Shown here in pieces: positions 42,610 to 51,915 of a stretch of DNA of 64,000 nt. The position numbers were made by a program, and so were the translations under genes. How positions within the stretch are numbered: position 1 is the stretch's first letter; the number at the start of each line of letters is the position of its first letter. Source of the stretch: Salipiger marinus (lineage in GTDB: Bacteria > Pseudomonadota > Alphaproteobacteria > Rhodobacterales > Rhodobacteraceae); contig NZ_FNEJ01000002.1 in assembly GCF_900100085.1 (NCBI RefSeq), forward strand, positions 62,001 through 126,000, given 5' to 3'. The notes beneath the pieces were generated by a model. The model ran no database searches, was not told the origin of the DNA, and saw only the letters and a program-made list of their open reading frames with translations.

Positions 42610-44370
42610 TCAGAGCATCATGTCCAGCTCGTCCCGGACCAGATCGCGCACCGCAAGCGCGGTGTCCTGCGCCTTGGCCAGGCTCCAGCGGATGCGGGTC
42701 GCATACTCCATCGCGCGGCCGGATAAAACGACCTGTTTCGCGGCGCGGGGCCGCAGCCTGCCCTTTTCCAGATAGACCGAGGGCTCCAGCGTCAGATCCA
42801 CCCCCGGTTCGGGCCGGAACACCCAGATCTCGCCCGAGCGCAGCCCCAGCGACACCGCCGCCCCGCCCAGATCGATCTCCGCCTCGACCTCGGGATGCAG
42901 ATGAAAGCGGATCTCCCATGGCAGGCCCGCCAGCCGCCCCGCATCCAGCTTCCGGCTGAACTGGCGCCGGTCGGCCTCGTCCAGCGTCAGCAGCATGTCC
43001 TCGCCGCTCAGCTCCCGCCCGTCCGGCGACAGCTGCAGCACCCGCGCATGGGTCAGCCCGTGGCTGGCGCGCCAGCCGTCATGCCCGGCCTCCAGCCGCG
43101 GCCCCTCCGCCGTGGCGCGCAGTTCCACCGGCACGCGCTTCGGCGCCTCGGCCAGCAGTTCGACCTCGACCCCCGCCAGCCGCCGCCGCTCCGCCAGCCG
43201 CGCGCTGGACCGCCCCGCCAGCGCCAGCGTGGAATGCGAGGGCGTCGCCCGCCCCGCCCGCCGCCAGTCCTCGCCGAACATCTCGCCGGTGCCGCAGCTG
43301 ACGATCAGCGGCCGCCGCCCGGTGGTCAGCTCGAAAGCCAGCGTCGAGGCATGGGCATCCCCCGAAGCCCGCCCCAACACCGGCGGCGCCGCATCGACAA
43401 TGACGCTGGTGCGCCCCGCCGACAGCCGGGCATAGCCCATGGCCAGACCCTCGGGCGGGCGCCAGCGCAGCCCGGCGCCGACCAGCGCCTGCTCCAGCCG
43501 CCCCTCGGCGCCACGCCCGCCGCCCTGAAACCGCGCCAGCCCGCCATCGGCATGGCGCAGCGCGCGCAACGTGGGGGCGATGCGGGAAATCGCCGCCAGA
43601 TGCGCAGGCCCGGGGCTGCGATCCGCTTCGCGCAGCGCGGCGGCAGCCCATGTCAGCAGGCTCAGCACCTCCAGCAGCTCTTCGGGATTGCGCGAGGGGA
43701 TGCCGCCCTGTGCATCGACGCGGGCCTCGCATTCGGCCTCCAGCGCGCGGCAGGCGGGATCCACCTGCGCCTCCATCCCCTCCAGCGACAGGCCCGCATA
43801 GATCAGTCCGGTCAGCGCGGCAAAGCGCGGCAGCCCCGGCGGGGCCACCTGCCAGCGGCGGCCCAGAAACAGCGTCTGGCTGCCAAGCGCGCGAAAAAAC
43901 CCCGTGGCGGCGGCGGCATCGCGGCCCCGCAGCAGAAACAGCGCGTGATGGGTCCAGCGGATCAGCCGCTGACCGGCGAGATCGGGCACCCAGCCCGGCC
44001 CCTGCCCGCGGCCATAGCGCGCGATCCAGCCCCAGAGCCACTCCTGCGCCAGCGCGCGGGCGGGCGCATCGCCCACCGCCGCCAGATCGTCGAGCCAGCC
44101 GAAATCATGGATCTGCGCCTGCCACGCCCAGTCCGGCGCGGGCAGATCCCAGATCATCGCCCCCGGTGCCTCGACCAGATGACCGGCAAAAAGCAGATTT
44201 CCCGCGCAAAGCTGGCGCCCGCGCGCGGCGGATCCGGTGGCGCGGGGTTCGGGCTGCGACCGAAAGGCGGTGGCGGGCCGCGCCCGCGCCGCCGCCCGGG
44301 CGGCCAGACGGTTGCGCCAGCGCGTGACCGCCAGCGACCAGCTCCAATCCTCCATCATGCCCCGCCCCAT
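42610..44370 (-). CDS. Heparinase II/III family protein
   Basis: A 586-residue protein of the heparinase II/III-like family: an N-terminal alpha/alpha toroid part (LLFAGHLVEAPGAMIWDLPAPDWAWQAQIHDFGWL, WVPDLAGQRLIRWTHHALFLLRG) and a C-terminal beta-sandwich (GEMFGEDWRRAGRATPSHSTLALAGRSSARL). There is no clear signal peptide, and its real substrate is unknown; family members cleave or bind uronate polysaccharides. The ATG at 44370 has AGGGG about 7 bases upstream, but 44358 or 44355 are possible. It lies between rsmB and purH, a conserved order here. Confidence 0.85.
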   Translation of the reverse strand: MGRGMMEDWSWSLAVTRWRNRLAARAAARARPATAFRSQPEPRATGSAARGRQLCAGNLLFAGHLVEAPGAMIWDLPAPDWAWQAQIHDFGWLDDLAAVGDAPARALAQEWLWGWIARYGRGQGPGWVPDLAGQRLIRWTHHALFLLRGRDAAAATGFFRALGSQTLFLGRRWQVAPPGLPRFAALTGLIYAGLSLEGMEAQVDPACRALEAECEARVDAQGGIPSRNPEELLEVLSLLTWAAAALREADRSPGPAHLAAISRIAPTLRALRHADGGLARFQGGGRGAEGRLEQALVGAGLRWRPPEGLAMGYARLSAGRTSVIVDAAPPVLGRASGDAHASTLAFELTTGRRPLIVSCGTGEMFGEDWRRAGRATPSHSTLALAGRSSARLAERRRLAGVEVELLAEAPKRVPVELRATAEGPRLEAGHDGWRASHGLTHARVLQLSPDGRELSGEDMLLTLDEADRRQFSRKLDAGRLAGLPWEIRFHLHPEVEAEIDLGGAAVSLGLRSGEIWVFRPEPGVDLTLEPSVYLEKGRLRPRAAKQVVLSGRAMEYATRIRWSLAKAQDTALAVRDLVRDELDMML

Positions 44371-44470
44371 CGTCGCGCCCCTGAATGGCGTCTTGACGGA
44401 ACCTTAACGCAGCCGCCGCGGCAAGTCACCGGACAAACCGCCCGCCGCGCCCCGCAGGCCACCGCCTGCC

Positions 44471-44534
44471 CTTCTTCTGACCAGAAATATCCCGGGGGTG
44501 AATGCGGCGCAGCCGCAGAGGGGGCAGCGCCCCC
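44471..44534 (-). repeat. 3'-end repeat element, long form, copy 9
   Basis: On -: GGGGGCGCTGCCCCC, a GCGGC/GCCGC variable hairpin, CCCCCGGGATATTTC and TGGTCAGAAGAAG. It lies past the rsmB stop in its direction. Confidence 0.8.
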
Positions 44535-44547
44535 TTGCGCGACCGCC

Positions 44548-45810
44548 TCAGCCGCGCTGCAGCACCGCCATGTAGAACCCGTCCATGCCGCCACGCGCGG
44601 GCCAGTAATCGGGGCGCAGCCGCAGCCCGCCCTCGGGCGCGCGCCAGCCCGGCTCGACCCCCGGCGCCTCGACGGGCAGCACCTGCAGGCCGGGATGGCG
44701 GGCCAGCGCCTCCTCGATCTGGCATTCGCCCTCATCGGGCAGCAGCGAGCAGGTGCAGAACACCAGCCGCCCGCCCGGCGCCAGCAGGCTCAGCGCGTGA
44801 TCGAGCATCCGCGCCTGCAGGTCGATCAGGTCGGAAATCCCCTCGCCCTGCCGGGCACGCGGCAGATCGGGGTGGCGGCGGATGGTGCCGGTGGCCGAAC
44901 AGGGCGCATCCAGCAGCACCACATCCCACTCACCCCTGGCCTCCAGCGCGTCGCCCGCCACCAGCTCGGCGCCAAGCCCGGTGCGGGCCAGATTCTCGGC
45001 CAGCCGCGCCAGCCGGGGTTCGGACAGATCGAGCGCCGTGACCTGCGCCCCCGCCGCCGCAAGCTGCAGCGTCTTGCCGCCCGGGGCGGCACAGAGATCC
45101 AGCGCGCGGAGCCCCGCCACATCCCCCAGAAGCCGCACCGGCAGGGCGGCGGCGGCATCCTGCACCCACCACGCGCCTTCGTCATAACCGGGCAGACCCG
45201 AAACCTGCCCCGCCTCGGTCAGCCGCAGCGAGCCGGTGGGCAGCAGCTCCGCCCCGAGCCGCTCAGCCCAGCCCGCCGCATCATCCTTCACGGTCAGGTC
45301 AAGCGGCGCGCCGGCCAGATGCGCCGCCTCCATCGCCGCCACCGCCTGCGGCCCCCATGCCGCGCGCAGCGGATCGCGCAGCCAGCGCGGCAGGCGCGGC
45401 ACCCGCAGCTTGGCCCATGCGGCAGGGCCGTCCTCGGCGATGCGGCGCAGCACGGCATTGACCAGCCCCGCCATGGTCCGCGCCTTGCGGTCGGCGGAGA
45501 CAAGGGTCACGCAGTCATTCACCACGCCATGCGCGGCGCCGCCGGTGCAAAGCTCCCATGTGCCAAGCCGCAGCACGTTGCGCACCATCAGCGGCGGCGC
45601 CTTGCGCAGATGCGGTTTCAGCAGCGCGTCGCAGCGGTCGAGATTGCGCAGCACCTCCAGCGTCATACGTTGGGCTGCGGCGCGGTCGGCGGGGGCCAGC
45701 GCGGCCCATGCGGGGCCCGTCATCGCCTCGGACAGCAGGCGGCCCTGCCCCGTCACCTCGCCCAGACATCTGAGGGCGGCGCCGCGCGCCGGGCTTGCCT
45801 TGTCGGACAT
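44548..45810 (-). CDS. rsmB: 16S rRNA (cytosine-967-C5)-methyltransferase RsmB
   Basis: A 420-residue methyltransferase. The N-terminal NusB-like RNA-binding domain (ARGAALRCLGEVTGQGRLLSEAM) is followed by the SAM-binding DLCAAPGGKTLQLA. Also present are the two catalytic Cys motifs DAPCSATGTIRRHPD and CTCSLLPDEGECQIEEALARHP, and the C-terminal GGMDGFYMAVLQR. GGAGAG precedes the ATG. It is divergent from the SdhAF4-like gene, as in many alphaproteobacteria. Confidence 0.96.
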   Translation of the reverse strand: MSDKASPARGAALRCLGEVTGQGRLLSEAMTGPAWAALAPADRAAAQRMTLEVLRNLDRCDALLKPHLRKAPPLMVRNVLRLGTWELCTGGAAHGVVNDCVTLVSADRKARTMAGLVNAVLRRIAEDGPAAWAKLRVPRLPRWLRDPLRAAWGPQAVAAMEAAHLAGAPLDLTVKDDAAGWAERLGAELLPTGSLRLTEAGQVSGLPGYDEGAWWVQDAAAALPVRLLGDVAGLRALDLCAAPGGKTLQLAAAGAQVTALDLSEPRLARLAENLARTGLGAELVAGDALEARGEWDVVLLDAPCSATGTIRRHPDLPRARQGEGISDLIDLQARMLDHALSLLAPGGRLVFCTCSLLPDEGECQIEEALARHPGLQVLPVEAPGVEPGWRAPEGGLRLRPDYWPARGGMDGFYMAVLQRG

Positions 45811-45903
45811 GGGGTCTCTCCGTTCCGCGCAGGCCCTGTTGCCCGGTCGCGCCGGGCCCTATATCAGGGGCACCCCCGCCTGAAAAGCCGAAGGACCGCC
45901 GCC

Positions 45904-46095
45904 ATGACCACCGACACCCCCGCCGACCTGCCCGCCGCCGCCCGGCGCGCGCTGGCCGAAGCCGCCGAACGCCGCGCCGCCGCCGAGGCGGAAGCCGCCC
46001 GGTCCCCGCAGCCGAAAGAATATGGCGGCCGCGACGGGCTTGACCCCGCGCGCTTTGGCGACTGGGAGAAAAAGGGCCTCGCCATCGATTTCTGA
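45904..46095 (+). CDS. DUF1674 (SdhAF4-like) small protein
   Basis: A 63-residue protein: an Ala-rich N-terminal helix (AARRALAEAAERRAAAEAEAARS), then the invariant C-terminal segment KEYGGRDGLDPARFGDWEKKGLAIDF. Eukaryotic and bacterial members bind the flavinylated succinate dehydrogenase subunit during assembly. AAGGA is 8 bases before the ATG. No sdh gene lies nearby. Confidence 0.9.
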   Translation: MTTDTPADLPAAARRALAEAAERRAAAEAEAARSPQPKEYGGRDGLDPARFGDWEKKGLAIDF

Positions 46096-46118
46096 GGCGC
46101 GAGAGGTCGGGGGAGAGA

Positions 46119-46177
46119 GGGGGCACTGCCCCCGTCCGCTGACGCGGACTCCCCCGGAGTTTAGGGGCAAGATGAAG
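46119..46177 (+). repeat. 3'-end repeat element, long form, copy 10
   Basis: GGGGGCACTGCCCCC, a GTCCGC/GCGGAC variable hairpin, CCCCCGGAGTTTA and GGGGCAAGATGAAG, 23 bases past the DUF1674 stop. Confidence 0.8.
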
Positions 46178-46199
46178 CCCCGAGCGCGGCCGGAACGGG

Positions 46200-47015
46200 T
46201 CAGTCGTTCAGGCCGAGCACGTCCAGCATGTCATATTCGCCGGGCGCCCTGTCCTGCCCCCAGAGGGCGGCGCGCAGCGCGCCCCGGGCAAACAGCGCGC
46301 GGTCGGAGGCGATGTGTTTCAGCACGATGCGTTCGCCCTCGGTGGCGAAGATCACCTCGTGTTCGCCCACCACATCGCCGCCGCGCAGCGCGGCAAAGCC
46401 GATGTCGCCGCGCCTGCGCGCGCCTGTCAGCCCGTCGCGGCCCCGGTCCGAGGCGTCGGCCAGATCGACGCCCCGGCCTGCCGCCGCAGCCTCTCCCAGC
46501 ATCAGCGCCGTGCCGGAGGGCGCGTCGACCTTGCGGTTGTGGTGCATTTCCACGATCTCGATGTCCCAGTCGGCATCCAGCGCCGCCGCCACCTGCCGGG
46601 TGATGCGGGTCAGCAGGTTGACGCCAAGGCTCATGTTGCCCGCGCGCACGATCACCGCGTGATGGGCGGCGGCGCGGATGCGGTCGAGATGCGCAGGCTG
46701 AAGCCCGGTGGTGCCGATCACATGCACGCAGCGCGCCTGCGCCGCCAGATCGGCAAACTCCACCGTCGCCTCGGGGGCGGTGAAATCCAGCACCGCCTGC
46801 GCGCGGGCGAAGGTGTCGAGCGGATCGTCGCTGACCGTGACGCCAAGCGGGGCACCGCCCATCGCCTCGCCCAGATCGCGGCCCACCCATGCATGGCCGG
46901 GCCGTTCCAGCGCGCCCGACAGCCGCAGCCGGTCGCTGCGCCCCAGTTCGCGCACCAGCATCTGCCCCATGCGCCCCGACACGCCTGTCACCACCACGCC
47001 CGGTTGATCGGTCAT
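46200..47015 (-). CDS. dapB: 4-hydroxy-tetrahydrodipicolinate reductase
   Basis: A 271-residue NAD(P)H enzyme of lysine/diaminopimelate synthesis. The nucleotide motif [13 protein letters not shown] is N-terminal. The catalytic region [21 protein letters not shown] contains the His/Lys pair and binding loop. The C-terminal dimer segment is [22 protein letters not shown]. Start at 47015 has GGAGGG 5 bases upstream; the ATG at 47027 would overlap the SD. Divergent from rbfA. Confidence 0.96.
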   Translation of the reverse strand: MTDQPGVVVTGVSGRMGQMLVRELGRSDRLRLSGALERPGHAWVGRDLGEAMGGAPLGVTVSDDPLDTFARAQAVLDFTAPEATVEFADLAAQARCVHVIGTTGLQPAHLDRIRAAAHHAVIVRAGNMSLGVNLLTRITRQVAAALDADWDIEIVEMHHNRKVDAPSGTALMLGEAAAAGRGVDLADASDRGRDGLTGARRRGDIGFAALRGGDVVGEHEVIFATEGERIVLKHIASDRALFARGALRAALWGQDRAPGEYDMLDVLGLND

Positions 47016-47098
47016 CTTGCCCTCCATGTCGACACGCGGCCTGCTTAGCGCGCGCGGGTCGGCTTGGCAAAGGGGCGCAACAGGCCTATGTCTGCGCC

Positions 47099-47494
47099 AT
47101 GGGCAAAAACAGATTCCAAGAAGGTTCGGGGCCGAGCCAGCGGCAGCTTCGGGTGGGGGAACTCATCCGGCGCACGCTGTCCGACGTCCTGAACCGGGGC
47201 GACATCCACGACCCCGAACTGAACCGGCAGTCGATCACCGTGGGCGAGGTGCGCGTGTCACCCGACCTTAAGGTGGCGACCGCCTATGTGGTGCCATTGG
47301 GCGGCGGCGATCCCGCCCCCATGTTCGAAGGGCTGGAGCGCAACCGCGCCGAGCTGCGGCGGGCGGTCTCCAAGGGGCTGACGCTGAAATTCGCGCCAGA
47401 GCTGCGGTTCCGGCTCGACGAGACCTTCGACCGGCTCGACGAGACGCGGCGCCTGTTCGCGCAGGACGCGGTGCGCCGCGATCTGGACGAGTGA
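47099..47494 (+). CDS. rbfA: Ribosome-binding factor A
   Basis: A 131-residue KH-fold factor required for late 30S maturation. Signature: [48 protein letters not shown] and the C-terminal [23 protein letters not shown]. The ATG is at 47099. Its TGA overlaps the next gene's GTG by 4 bases. Confidence 0.96.
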   Translation: MGKNRFQEGSGPSQRQLRVGELIRRTLSDVLNRGDIHDPELNRQSITVGEVRVSPDLKVATAYVVPLGGGDPAPMFEGLERNRAELRRAVSKGLTLKFAPELRFRLDETFDRLDETRRLFAQDAVRRDLDE

Positions 47495-48243
47495 GCCTCT
47501 GGCGCATCCTTGCCACCGCCTGTCTGGCGGCTGCGGTCCTGTGGCCGGGCCGGGCTGCGGCGGTGGACTGCGCGACCGAGAGCTTCGAGGGCCAGCGCTA
47601 CACGCTCTGCCGGGTCGATGCGGCGCGCGAGGATCTGCGCACCTTCCTGCGCGACCCCGAGGGCCAGCCCTGGGGCCAGTTTTCGACGCTGGAAAGCGCG
47701 CTGGCGCCGCAGGGGCTGACGCTGGCCTTCGCGATGAACGCGGGCATGTATCATGCCGACCGCGCGCCGGTGGGCCATTATGTCGAGGACGGGCGCGAGG
47801 AGATGCGCGTGGTGCCGAACCCCTCGCCGGGGAATTTCGGGCTGCTGCCCAACGGCATCCTGTGCATCCGCGACCGCCGCGCCGAGGTGATCGAGACGCG
47901 CGCCTTTCTGGCCAGCAGGCCGGACTGCCGCTTTGCCACGCAGTCGGGGCCGATGCTGGTGATCGACGGCGCGCTGCATCCGCGCTTTCTGCCCGACAGC
48001 ACCTCGCGCTATGTGCGCAACGGTGTCGGCGCTTCGGCGGACGGGCGGCGGCTGGTCTTTGCGATCTCGGAACAGCCGGTGACCTTTCACGAGTTCGGGC
48101 GGCTGTTCCGCGACGGGCTGAAGCTGCCGCAGGCGCTGTATTTCGACGGCAATGTCTCGCGGCTTTATGCGCCCGCGATCGGACGTGCCGATCCGGGCCG
48201 GACCATGGGCCCCATCGTGGGCGTGGTGCAACCCGCAGGCTGA
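47491..48243 (+). CDS. Phosphodiester glycosidase family (DUF2233) secreted protein
   Basis: A 250-residue exported protein with a GTG start coupled to rbfA (GTGA). Signal peptide [24 protein letters not shown]. It has LAFAMNAGMYHADRAPVGHYVEDGRE, NFGLLPNGILCI, ATQSGPMLVIDG, RYVRNGVGAS and LYFDGNVSRLYAP, all typical of the NAGPA/DUF2233 fold. Substrate unknown. Confidence 0.9.
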   Translation: MSLWRILATACLAAAVLWPGRAAAVDCATESFEGQRYTLCRVDAAREDLRTFLRDPEGQPWGQFSTLESALAPQGLTLAFAMNAGMYHADRAPVGHYVEDGREEMRVVPNPSPGNFGLLPNGILCIRDRRAEVIETRAFLASRPDCRFATQSGPMLVIDGALHPRFLPDSTSRYVRNGVGASADGRRLVFAISEQPVTFHEFGRLFRDGLKLPQALYFDGNVSRLYAPAIGRADPGRTMGPIVGVVQPAG

Positions 48244-48276
48244 GCCTGCCATTCCTGAACCCGTGCCGGAGGACAG

Positions 48277-49623
48277 ATGTCGAAGGATCTTGAAACCCTG
48301 ACCGCGGCCCTGTTGCAGGCTGCGACCCGCGCCGGGGCCGATGCCGCCGATGCCATGGCGCTGGATGGCACGGCGCTTGGCATCGACACGCGCGGCGGCA
48401 GGCTGGAACAGGCGGAGCGCGCCGAGGGGCTGGAATTCGGCCTGCGCGTGCTGATCGGGCAGCGCAGCGCCGTGGTCTCCGGCTCTGACGCGCGGCCCGA
48501 AGTGCTGGCCGCCATGGCGGAGCGGGCGGTGGCCATGGCGCGCGAGGCGCCGGAGGATCCCTATATCGGCCTTGCCGATCCCGCCCTGCTGGCGCGGGAT
48601 GTGGATGCCGCAGCGCTGGAGCTGTTCGATCCCGCCGCCGAACCGTCCCCCGCCGAGCTGGAGCAGGACGCGCGCGAGGCGGAGGCGGCGGCGCAGGCGG
48701 TGCGCGGCGTCACGCAGGTGGATGGCGCCTCGGCGCATTACAGCGCGACGCGGGTGCATCTGGCCGCCACCAACGGCTTTTCGGGCGGCTATACGCGCAG
48801 TTCGCGGTCCATTTCCTGCGTCGCCATCGCGGGCAGCGGGCTGGGGATGGAGCGCGACCATGACGGCGACACCCGCATCTTTGCCGCCGACCTGCGCGGC
48901 GCCGCCGAGATCGGCACGCGCGCGGGCGAGCGCGCGGTGGAGCGGCTGAGCCCGCGCAAGCCGCGCACCGGCGCCTATCCGGTGATCTTTGACGAACGCA
49001 TTTCCGGCTCGCTGATCGGGCATCTGGCGGCGGCGATCAATGGCAGCGCGATCACGCGCGGCGCCTCGTGGCTGCGCGACGCGATGGGGGAACAGGTGCT
49101 GCCCGCCGCGCTGTCGCTGATCGAGGATCCGCGCCGGGTGCGCGTGCCCTCCTCGCGCCCCTTCGATGCCGAGGGCCTGCCGACCCGGGCGCGGGCGCTG
49201 GTGCAGGACGGCGTGCTGCAGGGCTGGTCGCTGGATCTGGCCACGGCGCGCAAGCTGGGGCTGGCGCCCACCGGCAATGCGGCGCGCGGCACCTCCTCGG
49301 CGCCGTCGCCCACGGCGTGGAACCTTGACCTGACCCAAGGCGGGCAGAGCCGCGCCGAGCTGATCGCGGAAACCGGGCGCGGGCTGCTGGTCACCTCGAT
49401 GATCGGATCGACCATCAACCCCAATACCGGCGATTATTCCCGGGGTGCCGCAGGCTTCTGGATCGAGAATGGCGAGATTGCCTATCCGGTCTCCGGCGTC
49501 ACCCTCGCGGGGAACCTGCGCGAGATGCTGCTGAGCCTGACGCCTGCCAATGACGCGCGGCCTTGGCTGTCGCGCGTCGTGCCCTCGCTGCGGGTCGAGG
49601 GGCTGACCCTTGCCGGAGAGTGA
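48277..49623 (+). CDS. pmbA: TldD/PmbA family protein
   Basis: A 448-residue protein of the TldD/TldE protease family. PmbA (TldE) lacks the HExxxH zinc motif and works as the partner of TldD in maturing peptide antibiotics and degrading leader peptides; that motif is absent here. The family end block is VTSMIGSTINPNTGDYSRGAAGFWIENGEIAYPVSGVTLAGNLREML. GGAGGA precedes the ATG. It overlaps the next gene by 14 bases. Confidence 0.93.
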   Translation: MSKDLETLTAALLQAATRAGADAADAMALDGTALGIDTRGGRLEQAERAEGLEFGLRVLIGQRSAVVSGSDARPEVLAAMAERAVAMAREAPEDPYIGLADPALLARDVDAAALELFDPAAEPSPAELEQDAREAEAAAQAVRGVTQVDGASAHYSATRVHLAATNGFSGGYTRSSRSISCVAIAGSGLGMERDHDGDTRIFAADLRGAAEIGTRAGERAVERLSPRKPRTGAYPVIFDERISGSLIGHLAAAINGSAITRGASWLRDAMGEQVLPAALSLIEDPRRVRVPSSRPFDAEGLPTRARALVQDGVLQGWSLDLATARKLGLAPTGNAARGTSSAPSPTAWNLDLTQGGQSRAELIAETGRGLLVTSMIGSTINPNTGDYSRGAAGFWIENGEIAYPVSGVTLAGNLREMLLSLTPANDARPWLSRVVPSLRVEGLTLAGE

Positions 49624-50389
49624 TGGCGCCCTCTTGGTGCGTGCCGCCGAAGCTGCGGCAGAGGTGGCGCTGGCCTATCGCGGCGGGCCGCTGGACATCC
49701 GGCTGAAGGCGCAGGATGGCAGCCCGGTCACCGCCGCCGATCTGGCGGTGAACGACCGGCTGGAGCAGATCCTGCGTGCCGCCCGCCCCGGCTATGGCTG
49801 GCTGTCGGAAGAAAGCGCCGATGCCCCCGCCCGGCTGGCATCGGAGCGGGTGTTCATCATCGACCCCATCGACGGCACCCGCAGCTTCATCGAGGGCGAG
49901 GACAGCTGGGCGCATTCGCTGGCCATCGCCGAACGCGGCGAGGTGATCGCCGCCGCCGTGCTGCTGCCGGTGCTGGGGCTGGGCTATGCCGCCACGCGCG
50001 GGCGCGGCGCCACGCTGAACGGCGCGCCGCTGACCGTGACCCGGCAGGGCGATCTGACCCGGGCGCATGTGCTGGCGCCAAAGCCGGTGCTGGATCCGGG
50101 ATTCTGGCGCGGCACCGTGCCGGGGTTCCGGCGCAGCCACCGTCCCTCCCTGGCATGGCGGCTGGCCCTTGTGGCAGAGGCGCGCTACGACGCGATGCTG
50201 ACCTTCCGCCCGACATGGGAATGGGACATCGCCGCAGGCACGCTGATCCTGCAGGAGGCGGGGGCACGGGTGACGGACCGTTTCGGGCGCCCCTTGGCCT
50301 TCAACGCCCGCAGCGCCCAGCACGAGGGCGTGATCGCCGCCAATCCGGCGCTGCATGACGACATTCTGGCCCGGCTGCACCCGCGCTGA
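49610..50389 (+). CDS. Inositol monophosphatase/CysQ-like phosphatase
   Basis: A 259-residue Mg-dependent phosphatase. Metal sites: WLSEESADAP (Glu/Glu), FIIDPIDGTRSFIEG (DPxDGT) and the late Asp in WEWDIAAGTLILQEAGARVTD. The likely start is TTG 49610, which has GAGGGG 8 bases upstream and lies inside pmbA; GTG 49637 is the alternative. 3'(2'),5'-bisphosphate nucleotidase (CysQ) or inositol phosphatase activity cannot be separated. Confidence 0.9.
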   Translation: MPESDGALLVRAAEAAAEVALAYRGGPLDIRLKAQDGSPVTAADLAVNDRLEQILRAARPGYGWLSEESADAPARLASERVFIIDPIDGTRSFIEGEDSWAHSLAIAERGEVIAAAVLLPVLGLGYAATRGRGATLNGAPLTVTRQGDLTRAHVLAPKPVLDPGFWRGTVPGFRRSHRPSLAWRLALVAEARYDAMLTFRPTWEWDIAAGTLILQEAGARVTDRFGRPLAFNARSAQHEGVIAANPALHDDILARLHPR

Positions 50390-50461
50390 GACCATGACCA
50401 CGGCTTGACGTGCCGCCCGCAAGCCGTAGGGTGCGCGCGTCAGCGCGAGAAAGGACACCGC

Positions 50462-50704
50462 ATGGGTCAACGCCTTCATCTCGTCTTCGGCGGCGAACTG
50501 GTCACGCCGGAGAAAACCGTCTTCAAGGACGTGAACGACATTCATATCGTCGGCATCTTCCCCGACTACGCCTCGGCGCATGATGCGTGGAAGGCCGAAG
50601 CGCAGCGCACCGTGGACAATGCGCATATGCGCTATTTCATCGCCCATCTTCACCGCCTGCGCGACGAAGAGCGCGAGGACTCAGCCGCCGTGGATCTTGG
50701 CTGA
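50462..50704 (+). CDS. DUF4170 family small protein
   Basis: An 80-residue protein: GQRLHLVFGGELVTPEKTVFKDVNDIHIVGIFPDYASAHDAWKAEAQRTVDNAHMRYFIAHLHRL. This matches DUF4170, which in Rhodobacterales regularly lies between an IMPase gene and a KdtA/LpxK pair. AAGGA is before the ATG at 50462. Function unknown. Confidence 0.9.
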   Translation: MGQRLHLVFGGELVTPEKTVFKDVNDIHIVGIFPDYASAHDAWKAEAQRTVDNAHMRYFIAHLHRLRDEEREDSAAVDLG

Positions 50705-50706
50705 CC

Positions 50707-51915
50707 TTGACGCGCAGGCCGTTTTCCCTGTCCGCCTATCTGGCTTTCGCCAGAGGCAGGACCAGTTCCGCCGTGGCGGAACCGGACCAGCCAAGGCCTG
50801 CGGGACCGATCATCTGGGCGCAGGCGGGCACGCCCGGCAGCGCCCGGCCTCTGGCCGCGCTTCTGTCGCGCCTGCAGATGCAGCGCCCGGATCTGTCGCT
50901 GCTGGTCACGGGTGATTCGGCCTGCGCCCCGCCCGGCGCCATCGCGACCGACCTGCCCGGCGAAAGCCAGCCCGAGGTGACGGGCTTTGCGACCCACTGG
51001 CGCCCCGCCATCGGCTTCTGGACCGGCCAGCATCTGCGCCCCGCCCTGCTGCACACGCTGAAGGCGCGCGGCACGAAGCTGGTGCTGCTGGATGCGCGGG
51101 ACGCGCAATGGACCACCCCGGCGCCCGGCTGGATGCCGGATGCAGCCCCGGCCACGCTCAGCCTGTTTGACCGCGCCTATGGCGTGGATGACGCCGCCCG
51201 CCGCCGCCTGCGCCGCGCGGGCCTGCCCGAGGACCGGCTGCCGCGCACCGGGCTGCTGACCGAAACCGCGCCGCCGCTCGACTATCCGCGCCGCGCCCAT
51301 GAAGAGCTGGTGGCGGCCTTTGCCGCCCGCCCGGTCTGGCTCGCCGCCCGCGTGCGCACCGCAGAGGCGGAGCAGGTGCTGGACGCGCATCTGCGCGCGG
51401 TGCGGCTGGCACACCGGCTGCTGCTGATTCTGGTCCCCGCCGAGGGCGAGGATGCGGCGGCCATCGCCGACCGCGCCCGCGCCTCTGACCTGCGGCTGTG
51501 CCTCTGGGACAATGGCGAGATGCCGGACGAGACCACGCAGATGATCCTGACCGAAACCCCGGGCGAGCTGGGCCTGTGGTATCGGCTGGCGCCGCTGGTC
51601 TTTCTGGGCGGCTCGCTGGTGCCCGGCCATGGCGGCGAGGATCCGCTGGAGGCGGCGGTGCATGGCACGGCGCTGCTGTATGGTCCCAATGTGGGCCGCC
51701 ACCTGCCCGCCTATTCCCGGCTGGCCGAGGCGGGGGCGGCGCGAATCGTGCGCGATTTCGATTCGCTCTCCGCCGCCGTCAGCCAGCTGATCGCCCCCGA
51801 CCGCGCCGCCGCCATGGCCCATGCCGGCTGGGATGTGGTGAGCCAGGGCGCCGCCCTGACCGACGAGCTGCTGACGCTGGCCGGGGACTGGCTGGATACC
51901 GGGGAGGCCGCCTGA
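50707..51915 (+). CDS. Kdo transferase-like glycosyltransferase lacking the catalytic Glu
   Basis: A 402-residue divergent paralog of waaA (10446-11693) with a TTG start 2 bases after the DUF4170 stop. Alignment by eye: [19 protein letters not shown] matches LWLHAASNGELASVRPVIEAL, so the GE dipeptide with the catalytic Glu is missing. The C-terminal CMP-binding part is kept ([44 protein letters not shown]). It overlaps lpxK by 1 base. It may have another acceptor or be a non-catalytic partner. Confidence 0.82.
   Translation: MTRRPFSLSAYLAFARGRTSSAVAEPDQPRPAGPIIWAQAGTPGSARPLAALLSRLQMQRPDLSLLVTGDSACAPPGAIATDLPGESQPEVTGFATHWRPAIGFWTGQHLRPALLHTLKARGTKLVLLDARDAQWTTPAPGWMPDAAPATLSLFDRAYGVDDAARRRLRRAGLPEDRLPRTGLLTETAPPLDYPRRAHEELVAAFAARPVWLAARVRTAEAEQVLDAHLRAVRLAHRLLLILVPAEGEDAAAIADRARASDLRLCLWDNGEMPDETTQMILTETPGELGLWYRLAPLVFLGGSLVPGHGGEDPLEAAVHGTALLYGPNVGRHLPAYSRLAEAGAARIVRDFDSLSAAVSQLIAPDRAAAMAHAGWDVVSQGAALTDELLTLAGDWLDTGEAA

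Noticed and set aside
42895-46095. A 1066-codon + strand frame opposite the heparinase and rsmB genes.
   Set aside because: Arg/Gln/Pro-rich antisense composition; only the last 63 codons (DUF1674) are a gene.
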